A stretch of 53,437 nucleotides of DNA, taken from the NCBI RefSeq assembly GCF_007830515.1, contig NZ_VLKT01000050.1, positions 1-53,437 of the forward strand, given 5' to 3'. This document shows, in pieces, positions 8,310 to 16,464 of this stretch. The DNA comes from Mesorhizobium tianshanense (GTDB lineage Bacteria > Pseudomonadota > Alphaproteobacteria > Rhizobiales > Rhizobiaceae). The notes beneath the pieces were generated by a model, which worked only from the letters and a program-made list of their open reading frames with translations, was not told the origin of the DNA and made no database searches. The translations under genes and the position numbers were made by a program. The number at the start of each line of letters is the position of its first letter. Position 1 is the stretch's first letter.

Positions 8310-9064
8310 GGGGCTGCCTCCGGACGGAAGGCGCCGGGCGGGATGTTTCCCGGCTCGCCATAGGCGTGTTGAAGCGCGTCGAGCATGGCCCACAGTATAT
8401 CGCATTTAAACACCAGTGCATCGATCGCCTGCTGCTGGCGTTCCGCCGTGTCGGCATGGCTAAGCACATAGGCGAGGGCGAAGTCGGCGTCGCGCGAGGC
8501 CTGTTCGGGCCGTCGCTTGAAATAAGCCAGCGTATCCTCGGTGATGTAATCATATTTGGCCAGCATCGCCGGCACCCGCTCGCCGATGATGACCGGTGAG
8601 AACATTTCGGTCAGCGACGACGCGACCGCCTCGAACAGCGTCCGGTTCGTGCAGAAGGAGAGGTAGGCGCCGACCGCGAAACGCGTCGCCGGCAGCGCCA
8701 GCCTTTCGCTCTTCACCGCATCGGCATCGAGACCGAGCGAGGTCGCCAGATGCAGCCAGCGCGCGATACCGCCGCTCCAGCCGTCCTCGCCGTCATGGTC
8801 CTCGATGCGTTTGCGCCAGGCGGCGCGAAACGCCGGGTCCTCGGCACGTGCCAGGATCATGGCATCCTTGCGTGGGATGACCGCCTGGTAGCAATAGCGA
8901 TTCAGCGCCCAGGCCTGCATCTCGGCCCTCGACAGCGCACCGCTGGTCATCCTGTGATGAAAAGGATGACGGTTGTGATAGCGATCGGCACCGACCTGCC
9001 GCAGCACGGCTTCGAGTTCGCTGGAGGACAGGCCGTTTCTGGCCGCGTCGTGAAAATCACTCAA
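8306..9064 (-). CDS. pqqC: Pyrroloquinoline-quinone synthase PqqC
   Basis: Cofactor-free oxidase that performs the last ring closure and eight-electron oxidation to PQQ. 252 residues, the usual length, with the HNRHPFHHRM motif near residue 31, LNRYCYQAVIPRKDA, DHDGEDG and YHNRHP-type helical-bundle features. The pqqB stop at 9063-9061 overlaps this start. The codon at 9064-9062 is TTG, not ATG, and no in-frame ATG occurs before residue 39, so a TTG start coupled to pqqB (TTGA overlap) is the best reading. Confidence 0.95.
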   Translation of the reverse strand: MSDFHDAARNGLSSSELEAVLRQVGADRYHNRHPFHHRMTSGALSRAEMQAWALNRYCYQAVIPRKDAMILARAEDPAFRAAWRKRIEDHDGEDGWSGGIARWLHLATSLGLDADAVKSERLALPATRFAVGAYLSFCTNRTLFEAVASSLTEMFSPVIIGERVPAMLAKYDYITEDTLAYFKRRPEQASRDADFALAYVLSHADTAERQQQAIDALVFKCDILWAMLDALQHAYGEPGNIPPGAFRPEAAP

Positions 9065-9999
9065 AATTCCATCTCCATGCCATCGCGGGCGATTTCCCAG
9101 CCTGCCGCTTTGACCGCTTCGTGTTCGGCGGAATTCTCGTCGAGAACAGGATTGGAGTTGTTGATATGCACGAAGACACGCCGGCCGATCTTCACATCGG
9201 CCAGGCCGGCGATCGAACCCGCGTCTCCCGACATCGCCAGATGCCCCATGCGCGAACCGGTTTTCTGGCCGACGCCGGCAGTAACCATCTCGTCGTCGGT
9301 GTAGACCGTGCCGTCGAACAGGAGGCAGGCGGCATCGGCCAGGCGCGTGCGCAGGGTCGCATCGATGCGCGCGCAGCCCGGGATATAGAAGACGGAGCTG
9401 CTGCTGCCGGCGCCGGCGATACGGACGCCGATCGTGTCGCCGGAATCGGAGCTGAAATTGGCATCCGGCTGGCTCCTTTCCTCGAGATAGAGCGCTATCT
9501 TCCCGGGCACGGAAAAGCTCTCGACAGTCACGCCGGTGTCACGACCGTCCGCATCGCGGATCATCAGTTCCTTCGCTGGCGGCAAGGTGCGTCGCGGCAC
9601 GAGCGCCGGATCGAGAACATTGAAAATCGAATTCGCCTCCAGCGTCGCCAGAACCTGTGTCGTTGCATAGATGGCGAAAGGCTGCCGCTCACGCAGGCTG
9701 AGCAGGCCGGCGACATGATCGACATCGGCATTGGTCAGCACCACCGCGCGGATGGGCGTCGAACGCAGCGGCGCATCGTGCGCGGGCTGCAATTCGGGCG
9801 TTTGCGCAATCTGCTGGCGAATATCGGGCGAGGCGTTGAAGAGAACCCAGCCGGCCCCATCCGCTGACGCGGCGATGCTTGATTGGGTTCGTGAATGCAC
9901 GCCAGCCATCCCGGTGCGAGCCGCGCGGCTCAGGCGATAGTTGCAGTTCCATTGCGGAAAACCGCCGCCTGCCGCAGAACCGATGATCTTCAAGCGCAT
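9061..9999 (-). CDS. pqqB: PQQ biosynthesis protein PqqB
   Basis: 312-residue metallo-beta-lactamase-fold protein, thought to be an iron-dependent hydroxylase acting on the cross-linked di-amino-acid. The N-terminus MRLKIIGSAAGGGFPQWNCN is diagnostic, followed by LFNASPDIRQQI, VLTNADVDHVAGLLSLRE and GRRVFVHINNSNPVL. Starts at an ATG and is separated from pqqA by 153 bp that contain a strong hairpin. Overlaps the pqqC start. Confidence 0.96.
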   Translation of the reverse strand: MRLKIIGSAAGGGFPQWNCNYRLSRAARTGMAGVHSRTQSSIAASADGAGWVLFNASPDIRQQIAQTPELQPAHDAPLRSTPIRAVVLTNADVDHVAGLLSLRERQPFAIYATTQVLATLEANSIFNVLDPALVPRRTLPPAKELMIRDADGRDTGVTVESFSVPGKIALYLEERSQPDANFSSDSGDTIGVRIAGAGSSSSVFYIPGCARIDATLRTRLADAACLLFDGTVYTDDEMVTAGVGQKTGSRMGHLAMSGDAGSIAGLADVKIGRRVFVHINNSNPVLDENSAEHEAVKAAGWEIARDGMEMEF

Positions 10000-10112
10000 G
10001 GCAACGCCCGCTCCGCGGCTTCTCTAGCGAGTTGGATATTTGCAGCCGCAAAAAACTCATCGCCCGCAAAGCGTGCGTCAAAGTCCTTCACGAGAATCCC
10101 ATGCGGCAAGGC

Positions 10113-10144
10113 GGTGCGTGTCCCCGTTGCCAGGGACACGCACC
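10113..10144 (-). other. Strong hairpin between pqqA and pqqB
   Basis: Perfect 12-bp inverted repeat GGTGCGTGTCCC (10113-10124) and GGGACACGCACC (10133-10144) with an 8-nt loop, starting 9 nt after the pqqA stop on the minus strand. There is no U-run after it in the transcript, so it is more likely a 3' stabiliser or partial attenuator than a full terminator. It would let the pqqA peptide be made in excess over the enzymes, as is usual for pqq operons. Confidence 0.8.
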
Positions 10145-10152
10145 TCTGCGGG

Positions 10153-10248
10153 CTACTTCTTGGGAGGAATTTCAGCAGGCAGATACCGCGAAATTTCGAA
10201 GCCCGCAGCAACTTGGCACATGGTCGGTTTCGTCCAGCTCTTCTTCAT
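10153..10248 (-). CDS. pqqA: PQQ precursor peptide PqqA
   Basis: 31-residue ribosomal precursor of PQQ, beginning MKKSWTKPTM. The conserved Glu-x3-Tyr pair that becomes PQQ is Glu18 and Tyr22 in FEISRYLPAE. The ATG at 10248 follows GGAGAAAT. It stands 165 bp after the CxxxCW gene and in front of pqqB, so it may also have its own promoter in 10249-10412. It is too short for ordinary gene finders but certain by motif and position. Confidence 0.97.
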   Translation of the reverse strand: MKKSWTKPTMCQVAAGFEISRYLPAEIPPKK

Positions 10249-10412
10249 GGCATTTCTCCTCTTCTACCAGCCCGAAGGGGCCGATCTTTTTTTCAGTCAA
10301 CCATTGCTGGGCACCATTGCAATGGCTCGTCCATCACATCTCAAATGGACAAATGAAACGGTAGGTTCTGAAAAGTCGAAAAATATGACGATCGAAATAA
10401 CAATGCGTATGC

Positions 10413-10970
10413 TCAATTGCCGATCACGTAAGGCTTCTTCTCTTCCAGCGGAAGGTTTGCACGTTCCCATCCATCGGCGCCGGGCGGATACCAGATCACC
10501 GAACTGTAGCCCCATTCGATAGCCCGTTTCGCGGCATTCCAGGACATCCAGCAATTCGTCATGCAATAGAACACGATCGCGCGCGACTTGTCGGCACCGG
10601 CTTCGGCCGCGAGGCCCTGGCGAAAATAGCTGGCGGTCTCCTCGGAGATAGCGCCGTAACCGACATTGGCCAGCCAGATGCTGCCTGGGATGTCCTTTCT
10701 GGCCGTCTCTCGCCAAATCGTTCCTGCCGGCAGATTGGCCGGCTTCGGCGTGTTCGGCATGACGTCGAAGAACACGGCCTTCTTCTCTCGCCACAGCGCC
10801 TCCGCTTCCGCCGTCGTCACCACCTTGGCGCCTTGCAGCGTCTGCGGTACCGGCGCCCGGTACTCATCCATCCGGTAGCCGCCGGGTTCGGCGATATCGC
10901 CGGCCCACATCGGTTCGGCCAGACCCAGAAGGCTCGCAGCGACCAGCAAAATCGTCTCCTTTCCCTTCAT
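10413..10970 (-). CDS. PQQ-associated rhodanese-like CxxxCW protein
   Basis: A 185-residue exported protein of the family named after a CW motif and linked with PQQ-dependent catabolism. The start at 10970 gives a clear signal peptide (MKGKETILLVAASLLGLAEP then WAG). The domain is rhodanese-like with VFFDVMPNT near residue 60 and the active loop YCMTNCWMSWNAAKRA near residue 137. It lies 10 bp after xoxJ in the same direction. Biochemical role is not established; a function in quinoprotein maturation or electron/thiol relay is inferred only from the conserved neighbourhood. An upstream ATG at 11009 overlaps xoxJ but spoils the signal peptide. Confidence 0.88.
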   Translation of the reverse strand: MKGKETILLVAASLLGLAEPMWAGDIAEPGGYRMDEYRAPVPQTLQGAKVVTTAEAEALWREKKAVFFDVMPNTPKPANLPAGTIWRETARKDIPGSIWLANVGYGAISEETASYFRQGLAAEAGADKSRAIVFYCMTNCWMSWNAAKRAIEWGYSSVIWYPPGADGWERANLPLEEKKPYVIGN

Positions 10971-10980
10971 ACCGGTTTCG

Positions 10981-11844
10981 TCATTGCGTGATCGGATTGT
11001 CGTGTTCATCGATCAGCGGCACATTGTAGTCGAGCAGGATCTTGTTGATCTCCGCCTGGTTTTCCCTGATCACCCGATTGAGCGTCCGCTTCCATTCCTG
11101 GTCGGATGGACGCACGCCCATCGTGATGCGGTAGGACATGCGCGAGCCGGTCTTCTCCTTCACCAGCGGGACGATCGTGAGATCGGCGCCGAGTTGCTTG
11201 GCATAGTAGCCCGCCATCGGTCCCCAAATGACCGCCGCGTCGATCTTGCCGGCGAGCATGTCCTTGATCATGACCTCCCCCATGGAAGGGGTGAGGCGCG
11301 TGTCCACCGCCAGCGGATAGATTTTTGCCGTTCGCAAGAGCTTGTTGGCGGCCATGTTGGCAGTCGGCGGCGTGCTTTCGACGACGCCGATCCTCTTACC
11401 GGTGAGTCTCGGATCCTCGATCGTCTCGACGCCTTCCATGCCGTTGCCCTTCGGGTGCACCAGCACATAGGAGGAGCGATAGTAGGCGTTGGTGTTCTGC
11501 ACCAGTTCATCGCCCTGGGCATAGCCCATGACGATGTCGCAGCGGTTGGCCGCCAGCGTGTTGCGCACGAAGCCGGCGACAATGGGAAACCATGTGTAGG
11601 CGACGGACTTCCGACCGGTTTTCGCGGCAACCAGCTCGGCCAGCTTGTTTTCGAAGCCTTCGCCGCTCTGGTCGGTGAAAGGCATGTTGGAAGGATCGGC
11701 GCAGACGCGCAGAATGTCGGGGTCGACCAGTTCTCCCGCGGCGCCAAGGCCGGCGCCCTGCGCCTGGGCGTTCGAAGGCAGCAAGGCGAATGCGCCGAGG
11801 ATCGGCAGGACAAAGCGCAGCTTCGATGCATCGCGGCTGATCAT
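10981..11844 (-). CDS. xoxJ: XoxJ/MoxJ-type periplasmic binding protein
   Basis: A 287-residue periplasmic protein of the solute-binding fold, encoded beside methanol dehydrogenase genes and thought to help activate or assemble XoxF. The signal peptide ends near AQAQG. Then come LRVCADPSNMPFTDQSGEGFENKLAELVA, DIVMGYAQGDE and GPMAGYYAKQLG, typical of the quinoprotein dehydrogenase-associated putative ABC binding proteins. The ATG at 11844 is 1 bp beyond the xoxG stop. There is no cognate permease beside it, as usual for this family. Confidence 0.93.
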   Translation of the reverse strand: MISRDASKLRFVLPILGAFALLPSNAQAQGAGLGAAGELVDPDILRVCADPSNMPFTDQSGEGFENKLAELVAAKTGRKSVAYTWFPIVAGFVRNTLAANRCDIVMGYAQGDELVQNTNAYYRSSYVLVHPKGNGMEGVETIEDPRLTGKRIGVVESTPPTANMAANKLLRTAKIYPLAVDTRLTPSMGEVMIKDMLAGKIDAAVIWGPMAGYYAKQLGADLTIVPLVKEKTGSRMSYRITMGVRPSDQEWKRTLNRVIRENQAEINKILLDYNVPLIDEHDNPITQ

Positions 11845-11845
11845 G

Positions 11846-12370
11846 TCATCTACCCATGCAGGATGCCTCGGCATCCTTCGCTGCCTGCGGCTTGTCTGCT
11901 TTCTTCGGCGGCCTGCCGCGGGGCGCCGCACCGTCGGCGCGGGCACGCAGATAGACGTAGAGATCGTCCATGTAGCAATAGACGTTCTTGTTGTCGCCAA
12001 AGGCGGGCATGACGTTCTCCTTGCCGCCACCGACATTCTTGCGGCCTTCGGCGACGATCGACAGGAACGTGGCGTAATCCATGGTTTTCAGGCTGTTGAC
12101 CAGGCCCGGCGCATAGGTCGAACCTGTGCCGTCCTGTCCGTGACAGACATGGCAATCGGAGTGATAGCGGCGGTAACCGCTGAACGTGTACCAATCCACA
12201 GTGCCGTTTTCGATCTTGAAGGTCGGATTTCCGTCCGCGTCGAAGTACTTGCCGTTTTCTTCCGTCACCGCCTTGGCTTTTTCCGCGCTGTCCTCGGCCT
12301 GCGCGAGACTTGAACTTGCCAGAGGCAGCAGGGTCAGAGCGAGAGCGGAAATTGCAATGCGAACGGACAT
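11846..12370 (-). CDS. xoxG: Cytochrome c XoxG, electron acceptor of XoxF
   Basis: A 174-residue periplasmic class I cytochrome c. The signal peptide ends after LAQA near residue 25. The single haem site is CHVCH (Cys73, Cys76, His77), and a later ENVMPAFGD gives the likely axial Met. The C-terminus is a Lys/Ala/Pro-rich tail. In methylotrophs this cytochrome takes electrons from lanthanide methanol dehydrogenase. It lies 176 bp after xoxF, separated by a hairpin, and 1 bp before xoxJ. Confidence 0.94.
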   Translation of the reverse strand: MSVRIAISALALTLLPLASSSLAQAEDSAEKAKAVTEENGKYFDADGNPTFKIENGTVDWYTFSGYRRYHSDCHVCHGQDGTGSTYAPGLVNSLKTMDYATFLSIVAEGRKNVGGGKENVMPAFGDNKNVYCYMDDLYVYLRARADGAAPRGRPPKKADKPQAAKDAEASCMGR

Positions 12371-12453
12371 TCAGACTCTTCCTTCATTTCGCCTGGACAC
12401 GGTTTTGCTGTCGTGAAGCGGCATTGATCGGTGTTTTGGGTGCGCGGCGAAAT

Positions 12454-12493
12454 CGAGAGCCCGGTCCTGGCTTCCCGGTGATCCGGGCTCTCG
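12454..12493 (-). other. Hairpin between xoxF and xoxG
   Basis: Perfect 11-bp inverted repeat CGAGAGCCCGG (12454-12464) and CCGGGCTCTCG (12483-12493) with an 18-nt loop. A T5 run follows on the plus strand (12494-12498), so it reads as an intrinsic terminator for plus transcripts. On the xox transcript it lacks a downstream U-run and would act mainly as a 3'-end stabiliser or leaky attenuator after xoxF. Confidence 0.65.
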
Positions 12494-12546
12494 TTTTTCA
12501 AGCCTCGGTCTTCTACAAGACCCGCGGCGTGCCTAAGGTTCCCGTA

Positions 12547-14448
12547 TCAGTCCGGGAGACCGAAGACGGTGAGCTGGCCGCCCAGCGTCGTATAGTCTGC
12601 AAGTGCTGCGTAGCCACCGACCGCACCCAGACCAGCGGTCCCAACGACCGCGGCCTCGTCGCCTTGCGCACGGCCCTGATCGACGGCGCCATGCCAGGCA
12701 GCGGCGTTGTCGGGCGAAAGCAGTCCGCCTGCCAGGCCGATACCGGCCCATCCGCCGACGCCGGACAGAACGGCGATGTACTGCTTGCCGCCATGCTCGT
12801 AGGCCGTGATGTTGCCGATGATGCCGGACGGGGTCTTGAACTTGTAGAGCTCGTTGCCGTCATGATCGACCGCCTTGATGTAGCCCTCGAGCGTGCCGTA
12901 GAAGACGACATCGCCGTCGGTTGCCAGCGCGCCCGACCACACCGAGAACTGCTCGGGCTTCGACCAGACGATCTCGCCCTTGGCGGCATCCCAGGCAATG
13001 AAGTTGCCCATGTTGCCGTCGCCTCCGGGTGGAGGATACATCGACACGGTTGCGCCCACGTAAGGCTGGCCGGCAGTGTAGCTCACCTTGTAGGGCTCAT
13101 AGTCCATGCAGACATGGTTTGTCGGCACGTAGAACAGGCCGGTCTTCGGCGAATAGGCCGCCGGCTGCTGGTCCTTGGTTCCAAGCGCCGCCGGGCAGAT
13201 GCCCGTCGTGTTGGTGTCTTCGCCATTCTGCTGGGTCGAATATTTGGCCACGACCTGCGGGCGGCCATACTGGTCGCTGTTGGGGTCCATGTTGACTTCC
13301 GTCGCCCAGTTCACTGCCGGATCGTATTTCTTGGCGACGAGAAGTTCGCCAGTGGCGCGATCCATGGTGTAGGCAAAGCCATTGCGGTCGAAATGCACCA
13401 GCACATCGCGCTTGGCGCCGCCGACCTCCATGCCATCGACGAGAATCATCTCGTTGATGCCGTCAAAATCCCACTCGTCATGCGGGGTCATCTGGTAGAG
13501 CCATTTGGCAACACCGGTGTCCGCATCGCGGGCCATGATCGTCATCGACCAGCGATTGTCGCCGGGGCGCTGGACCGGATTCCATGTCGAGGGATTGCCG
13601 GTACCATAGTAAACCAGGTTCAGCTTGGGATCATAGGAATACCATCCCCATGTCGTGCCGCCGCCTGTCTTCCACTGCTCGCCTTCCCAGGTGTTCGTGC
13701 CGGAATCCTTTCCGACAGGCTTGCCGAGATGGGTGGTCTTTTCGGGATCGATCAGGGTGTCTGCGTCCGGACCTTCCGAATAGGCTTTCCAGGCGAGCTT
13801 GCCGTCCGACAGATTGTAGGCGGCTAACCAGCCGCGAACGCCGAATTCAGCGCCGGAGACGCCGACGAGCACCTTGTCCTTGACGACTACGGGCGCTGAC
13901 GTACCGGATTCACCCTTTCCGCCATCGGTCTGCTCGCCGTTCTTGACTGACCAGACGACCTTGCCGGTCTTGGCATCGAGCGCGACGACGGTGGTGTCGG
14001 CCTGGTTTAGAATGATCTTGCCGTCACCATAGGCGACGCCACGATTGACCGTGTCGCAGCACATGATCCCGATGACATTCGGGTCTTGCTTGGGTTCGTA
14101 TTTCCAGAGGATCTTTCCATCATTGTTGAGATCGAGAGCGTAGACGGTGTTCGGGAACGGCGCGTGGACATACATCACATCGCCGATGATCAGCGGCCCG
14201 CCTTCATGGCCGCGCAGCACGCCAGTGGAGAAGCTCCACTTGACCTGCAGGTTCTTCACATTGTCCTTGGTGATCTGGTTAAGCTTGGAAAAGCGGGTGT
14301 TGGCGTAGTCACCCGTCTGCATCACCCAGTCCTTGGGGTTTTCGGCCATTTTCATCAGCTCTTCATTGGCCGATGCCATGTGGACCGCGCCGAACGACAT
14401 GAGCGCCGCGGTCGTTAGTAGGTAGGCAGTTTTCGCAAATACACGCAT
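12547..14448 (-). CDS. xoxF: Lanthanide-dependent methanol dehydrogenase XoxF
   Basis: Periplasmic PQQ eight-bladed propeller oxidising methanol. 633 residues from ATG 14448, which follows GGGAGGA; an ATG seven codons upstream is less likely. The signal peptide ends near ASA at residues 25-27. Cys130-Cys131 in GIMCCDT is the vicinal disulfide over PQQ. Metal ligands are Glu201 (GAEFGVRG), Asn285 (YGTGNPS) and Asp327. The extra Asp329 in DEWDFDG marks the lanthanide type; the calcium enzyme MxaF has Ala there. No mxaI is present. Head of the xoxFGJ-pqq cluster. Confidence 0.97.
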   Translation of the reverse strand: MRVFAKTAYLLTTAALMSFGAVHMASANEELMKMAENPKDWVMQTGDYANTRFSKLNQITKDNVKNLQVKWSFSTGVLRGHEGGPLIIGDVMYVHAPFPNTVYALDLNNDGKILWKYEPKQDPNVIGIMCCDTVNRGVAYGDGKIILNQADTTVVALDAKTGKVVWSVKNGEQTDGGKGESGTSAPVVVKDKVLVGVSGAEFGVRGWLAAYNLSDGKLAWKAYSEGPDADTLIDPEKTTHLGKPVGKDSGTNTWEGEQWKTGGGTTWGWYSYDPKLNLVYYGTGNPSTWNPVQRPGDNRWSMTIMARDADTGVAKWLYQMTPHDEWDFDGINEMILVDGMEVGGAKRDVLVHFDRNGFAYTMDRATGELLVAKKYDPAVNWATEVNMDPNSDQYGRPQVVAKYSTQQNGEDTNTTGICPAALGTKDQQPAAYSPKTGLFYVPTNHVCMDYEPYKVSYTAGQPYVGATVSMYPPPGGDGNMGNFIAWDAAKGEIVWSKPEQFSVWSGALATDGDVVFYGTLEGYIKAVDHDGNELYKFKTPSGIIGNITAYEHGGKQYIAVLSGVGGWAGIGLAGGLLSPDNAAAWHGAVDQGRAQGDEAAVVGTAGLGAVGGYAALADYTTLGGQLTVFGLPD

Positions 14449-15122
14449 CAAAGTCCTCCCAGGGTTCACAATGACGAATCGTCCGTTGAGCCCACGAGGG
14501 CTTGCCCAAGCGATTCATGTGGGGGAAGTATTTCCGGCAGCGTGTCACGACCTAAGCCAGATGAGCAGAGGGCACCGTTACTGCCCATCCCACTTGGCCT
14601 ACGAAAGACTGTCGCCGCTCCCTAATGACGGTGACGCCCTTGAAGCCGGAAACAGGATGAAGCTATGTCATCCCCAGGCGGAAGGCAAGAAAAATCAATT
14701 CCGCCCATGTTGCACTGCAATATAGAGAAATAAATATTAAAAAACTCATATAGAAAGCTATTTATCGACTGCGATCGGGGCCGGATTTATATAAGTTGGC
14801 CAATTTTGCGTATTTTTTTGGCAGAATGTATTGATTTTTATTTAGGAATATTCATCTGAACGGGAGACCCTAAGTATGCGCGCGTCGCTTCGGGTGCCGA
14901 TAGTGGGGGAGGCATGAAATGAAGGCCAGCACCAGGATTCGGAGCGGATGATCGTGGTGTCGGAGAGGTCTTTTGCCGGCCGGTACGGCACTGCTCCTTT
15001 GGTACTATACGGTGAGCATGAGAGCTTGACTGGCCTGGTGGCAGGGGGCCAACTGATATGGTGATCTGTCTCGATCCGTCGGGCTCGATCTATCGCGTCC
15101 CAGGCCAATCGGAGGGTTCCCC
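14449..15122. other. Divergent intergenic region upstream of xoxF
   Basis: A 674-bp gene-free stretch between divergent genes. It contains the xoxF binding site GGGAGGA beside 14448 and the site GGAGGG before the plus gene at 15123. Between about 14690 and 14850 the sequence is strikingly AT-rich compared with everything around it, with runs such as AAATAAATATTAAAAAACTC and a T7 at about 14813-14819. This is the expected location of xoxF control. I see no convincing sigma-70 or sigma-54 promoter and no certain operator. Confidence 0.6.
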
Positions 15123-15476
15123 ATGATCAGATATGTCGGCTTTTCGACCTTGCCGCTGTTGCTTACATCGGCCCTGGCCTTCGCAAATCCGGCGGGCGCC
15201 GCCGGAGACTACCCAACAGCCACGGTCGTCGACTATGTGCTCGGCTGCATGCAGACGAACGGCCACACACGCCAGGCGCTGGAGAACTGTTCCTGCTCGA
15301 TCGACGTCATCGCCTCGATCCTTCCCTTCGACCATTATGAAAAGGCCGAGACCTTCAAGAGCATGTCCTTGACGACGGGGGAGCGTTCGGGACTGTTTCG
15401 CGAAAGCGCGCCGGCGAGAGCCGCCAGCACGGAACTGAAGCGCGCGCAGGCGGAAGCCGACGTGCGCTGCTTTTAG
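15123..15476 (+). CDS. Small exported protein with four conserved-looking cysteines, methylotrophy-linked
   Basis: A 117-residue secreted protein. A signal peptide covers residues 1-27 (ending AGAAG). The mature part has Cys42, Cys56, Cys58 and Cys116 in LGCMQTN, ENCSCSID and the terminal RCF, enough for two disulfides or a small metal site. There is no CXXCH haem motif. Start ATG follows GGAGGG. It is divergent from xoxF and convergent with the SoxYZ gene. I do not recognise a named family, but its position between quinoprotein clusters suggests a periplasmic accessory function. Confidence 0.75.
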   Translation: MIRYVGFSTLPLLLTSALAFANPAGAAGDYPTATVVDYVLGCMQTNGHTRQALENCSCSIDVIASILPFDHYEKAETFKSMSLTTGERSGLFRESAPARAASTELKRAQAEADVRCF

Positions 15477-15501
15477 AGCGCCCTGCCACGCGGCGACGGC
15501 T

Positions 15502-16365
15502 TCAGAGCCCCGTAGCCTCCAGTGGCCATTGATCGCGAAATACCTTGCCATCCGTATCGATCGCTTCGACCTGGATTTCGCCATTGCCGTGCGCCTTGAA
15601 ATCGAACCGGAAATTGGGGTCTTCCGAAATCGATATTCCGCCTTCCATCGAGAGGATCGGCTGGCCCGCCTGCGAGATCGACAGTTTCTGAACAAAATGC
15701 GCGGGGATGAAATACTGGGTCAGCGGATTCCGCTGCAGGCCCGAATTGTTCGGGTGCCGGATCATCAACTGCAATTCCTGTGCCTTTGTCATCGTCTCCT
15801 GAGGCGGGAATTGGCGCAGCTTCATCTGCCCCATCGTCGCTCTCGCTTCGTCCTGGTTCTTGACCGCCGGGGCGGAGCATCCGCCTGACGCCTTGACGAA
15901 CGTCTGGGCCATGTGAAGTTCGCCGCCCTGCGTCTCCGCAATGGCACGCAAATAGGAATAGTCGTTGACGCGCACGCGCGTCGACAGATGCGTGACGCCG
16001 GCATCCTTGCCGATCTGGAACGCCGCCGCCACCGGTGCCGGATTGACGTCGATGATCAAGGTAACGGATTTGATGCCGTCGGGTGCCTTGTCGGGGTCGA
16101 TATAGATGTCGACGGGGACGATGGCGGCATCCTGTGCCCGCTTCGGCGCCTCGATCCTGACTACGCCAGTATCGATCAGAATTGCCCGATCGCCGAATAC
16201 GTCGCCTTTCAAATCCTGCCAGATACTGTCCGAAGATGCGGTTGTTTGCTGCGCGTCGGCGGCCCCGGGGGAGCCAAGGAACGTGCCGACGGCCAGGATG
16301 ATCGCGGCGAAGATGGCTGCGAGCGGCAAGGCAGGCTGCCGGCTCCGGTAAGCGTGGTCTTGCAT
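15502..16365 (-). CDS. Quinoprotein-associated SoxYZ-fusion carrier
   Basis: A 287-residue exported protein joining a SoxY-like domain (about 50-180) and a SoxZ-like domain (about 190-287). The signal peptide ends near AADAQQ at residues 35-40. The carrier cysteine is Cys163 in KASGGCSAP, corresponding to the GGCG-type swinging arm of SoxY but here internal rather than C-terminal. The start at 16365 follows GGTGGAGG; a longer frame upstream is spurious. No soxAX, soxB or soxCD is near, so sulfur oxidation is unlikely. It accompanies an MBL-fold hydrolase and an ABC importer, a combination described only as a quinoprotein relay system. Confidence 0.88.
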   Translation of the reverse strand: MQDHAYRSRQPALPLAAIFAAIILAVGTFLGSPGAADAQQTTASSDSIWQDLKGDVFGDRAILIDTGVVRIEAPKRAQDAAIVPVDIYIDPDKAPDGIKSVTLIIDVNPAPVAAAFQIGKDAGVTHLSTRVRVNDYSYLRAIAETQGGELHMAQTFVKASGGCSAPAVKNQDEARATMGQMKLRQFPPQETMTKAQELQLMIRHPNNSGLQRNPLTQYFIPAHFVQKLSISQAGQPILSMEGGISISEDPNFRFDFKAHGNGEIQVEAIDTDGKVFRDQWPLEATGL

Positions 16366-16464
16366 TTCGATGCCTCCACCAATGTCAGAGAGGTGGTGCC
16401 CAGGCTGGTGTCGAGGATATGCCTTTGACGATGTGTTGGCAAATCGATCCATTTCATCACGTCT

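Noticed and set aside
9990..10211. 73-codon minus-strand frame overlapping pqqA
   Set aside because: It overlaps the certain PqqA peptide out of frame and spans the hairpin. No motif or binding site.
12310..13827. A 505-codon plus-strand frame antisense to xoxF
   Set aside because: Composition and lack of motifs mark it as a high-GC shadow. The same applies to long plus frames at 23061-24815 and 27846-29945.
14790..14812. TTGGCCAATTTTGC as a sigma-54 promoter
   Set aside because: The spacing between the GG and GC elements is two bases too short for a -24/-12 promoter.
15502..16365. A thiosulfate oxidation (Sox) locus
   Set aside because: Only a SoxYZ-like fusion is present, without SoxA, X, B, C or D, and the Cys is internal in GGCSAP instead of a C-terminal GGCG arm.
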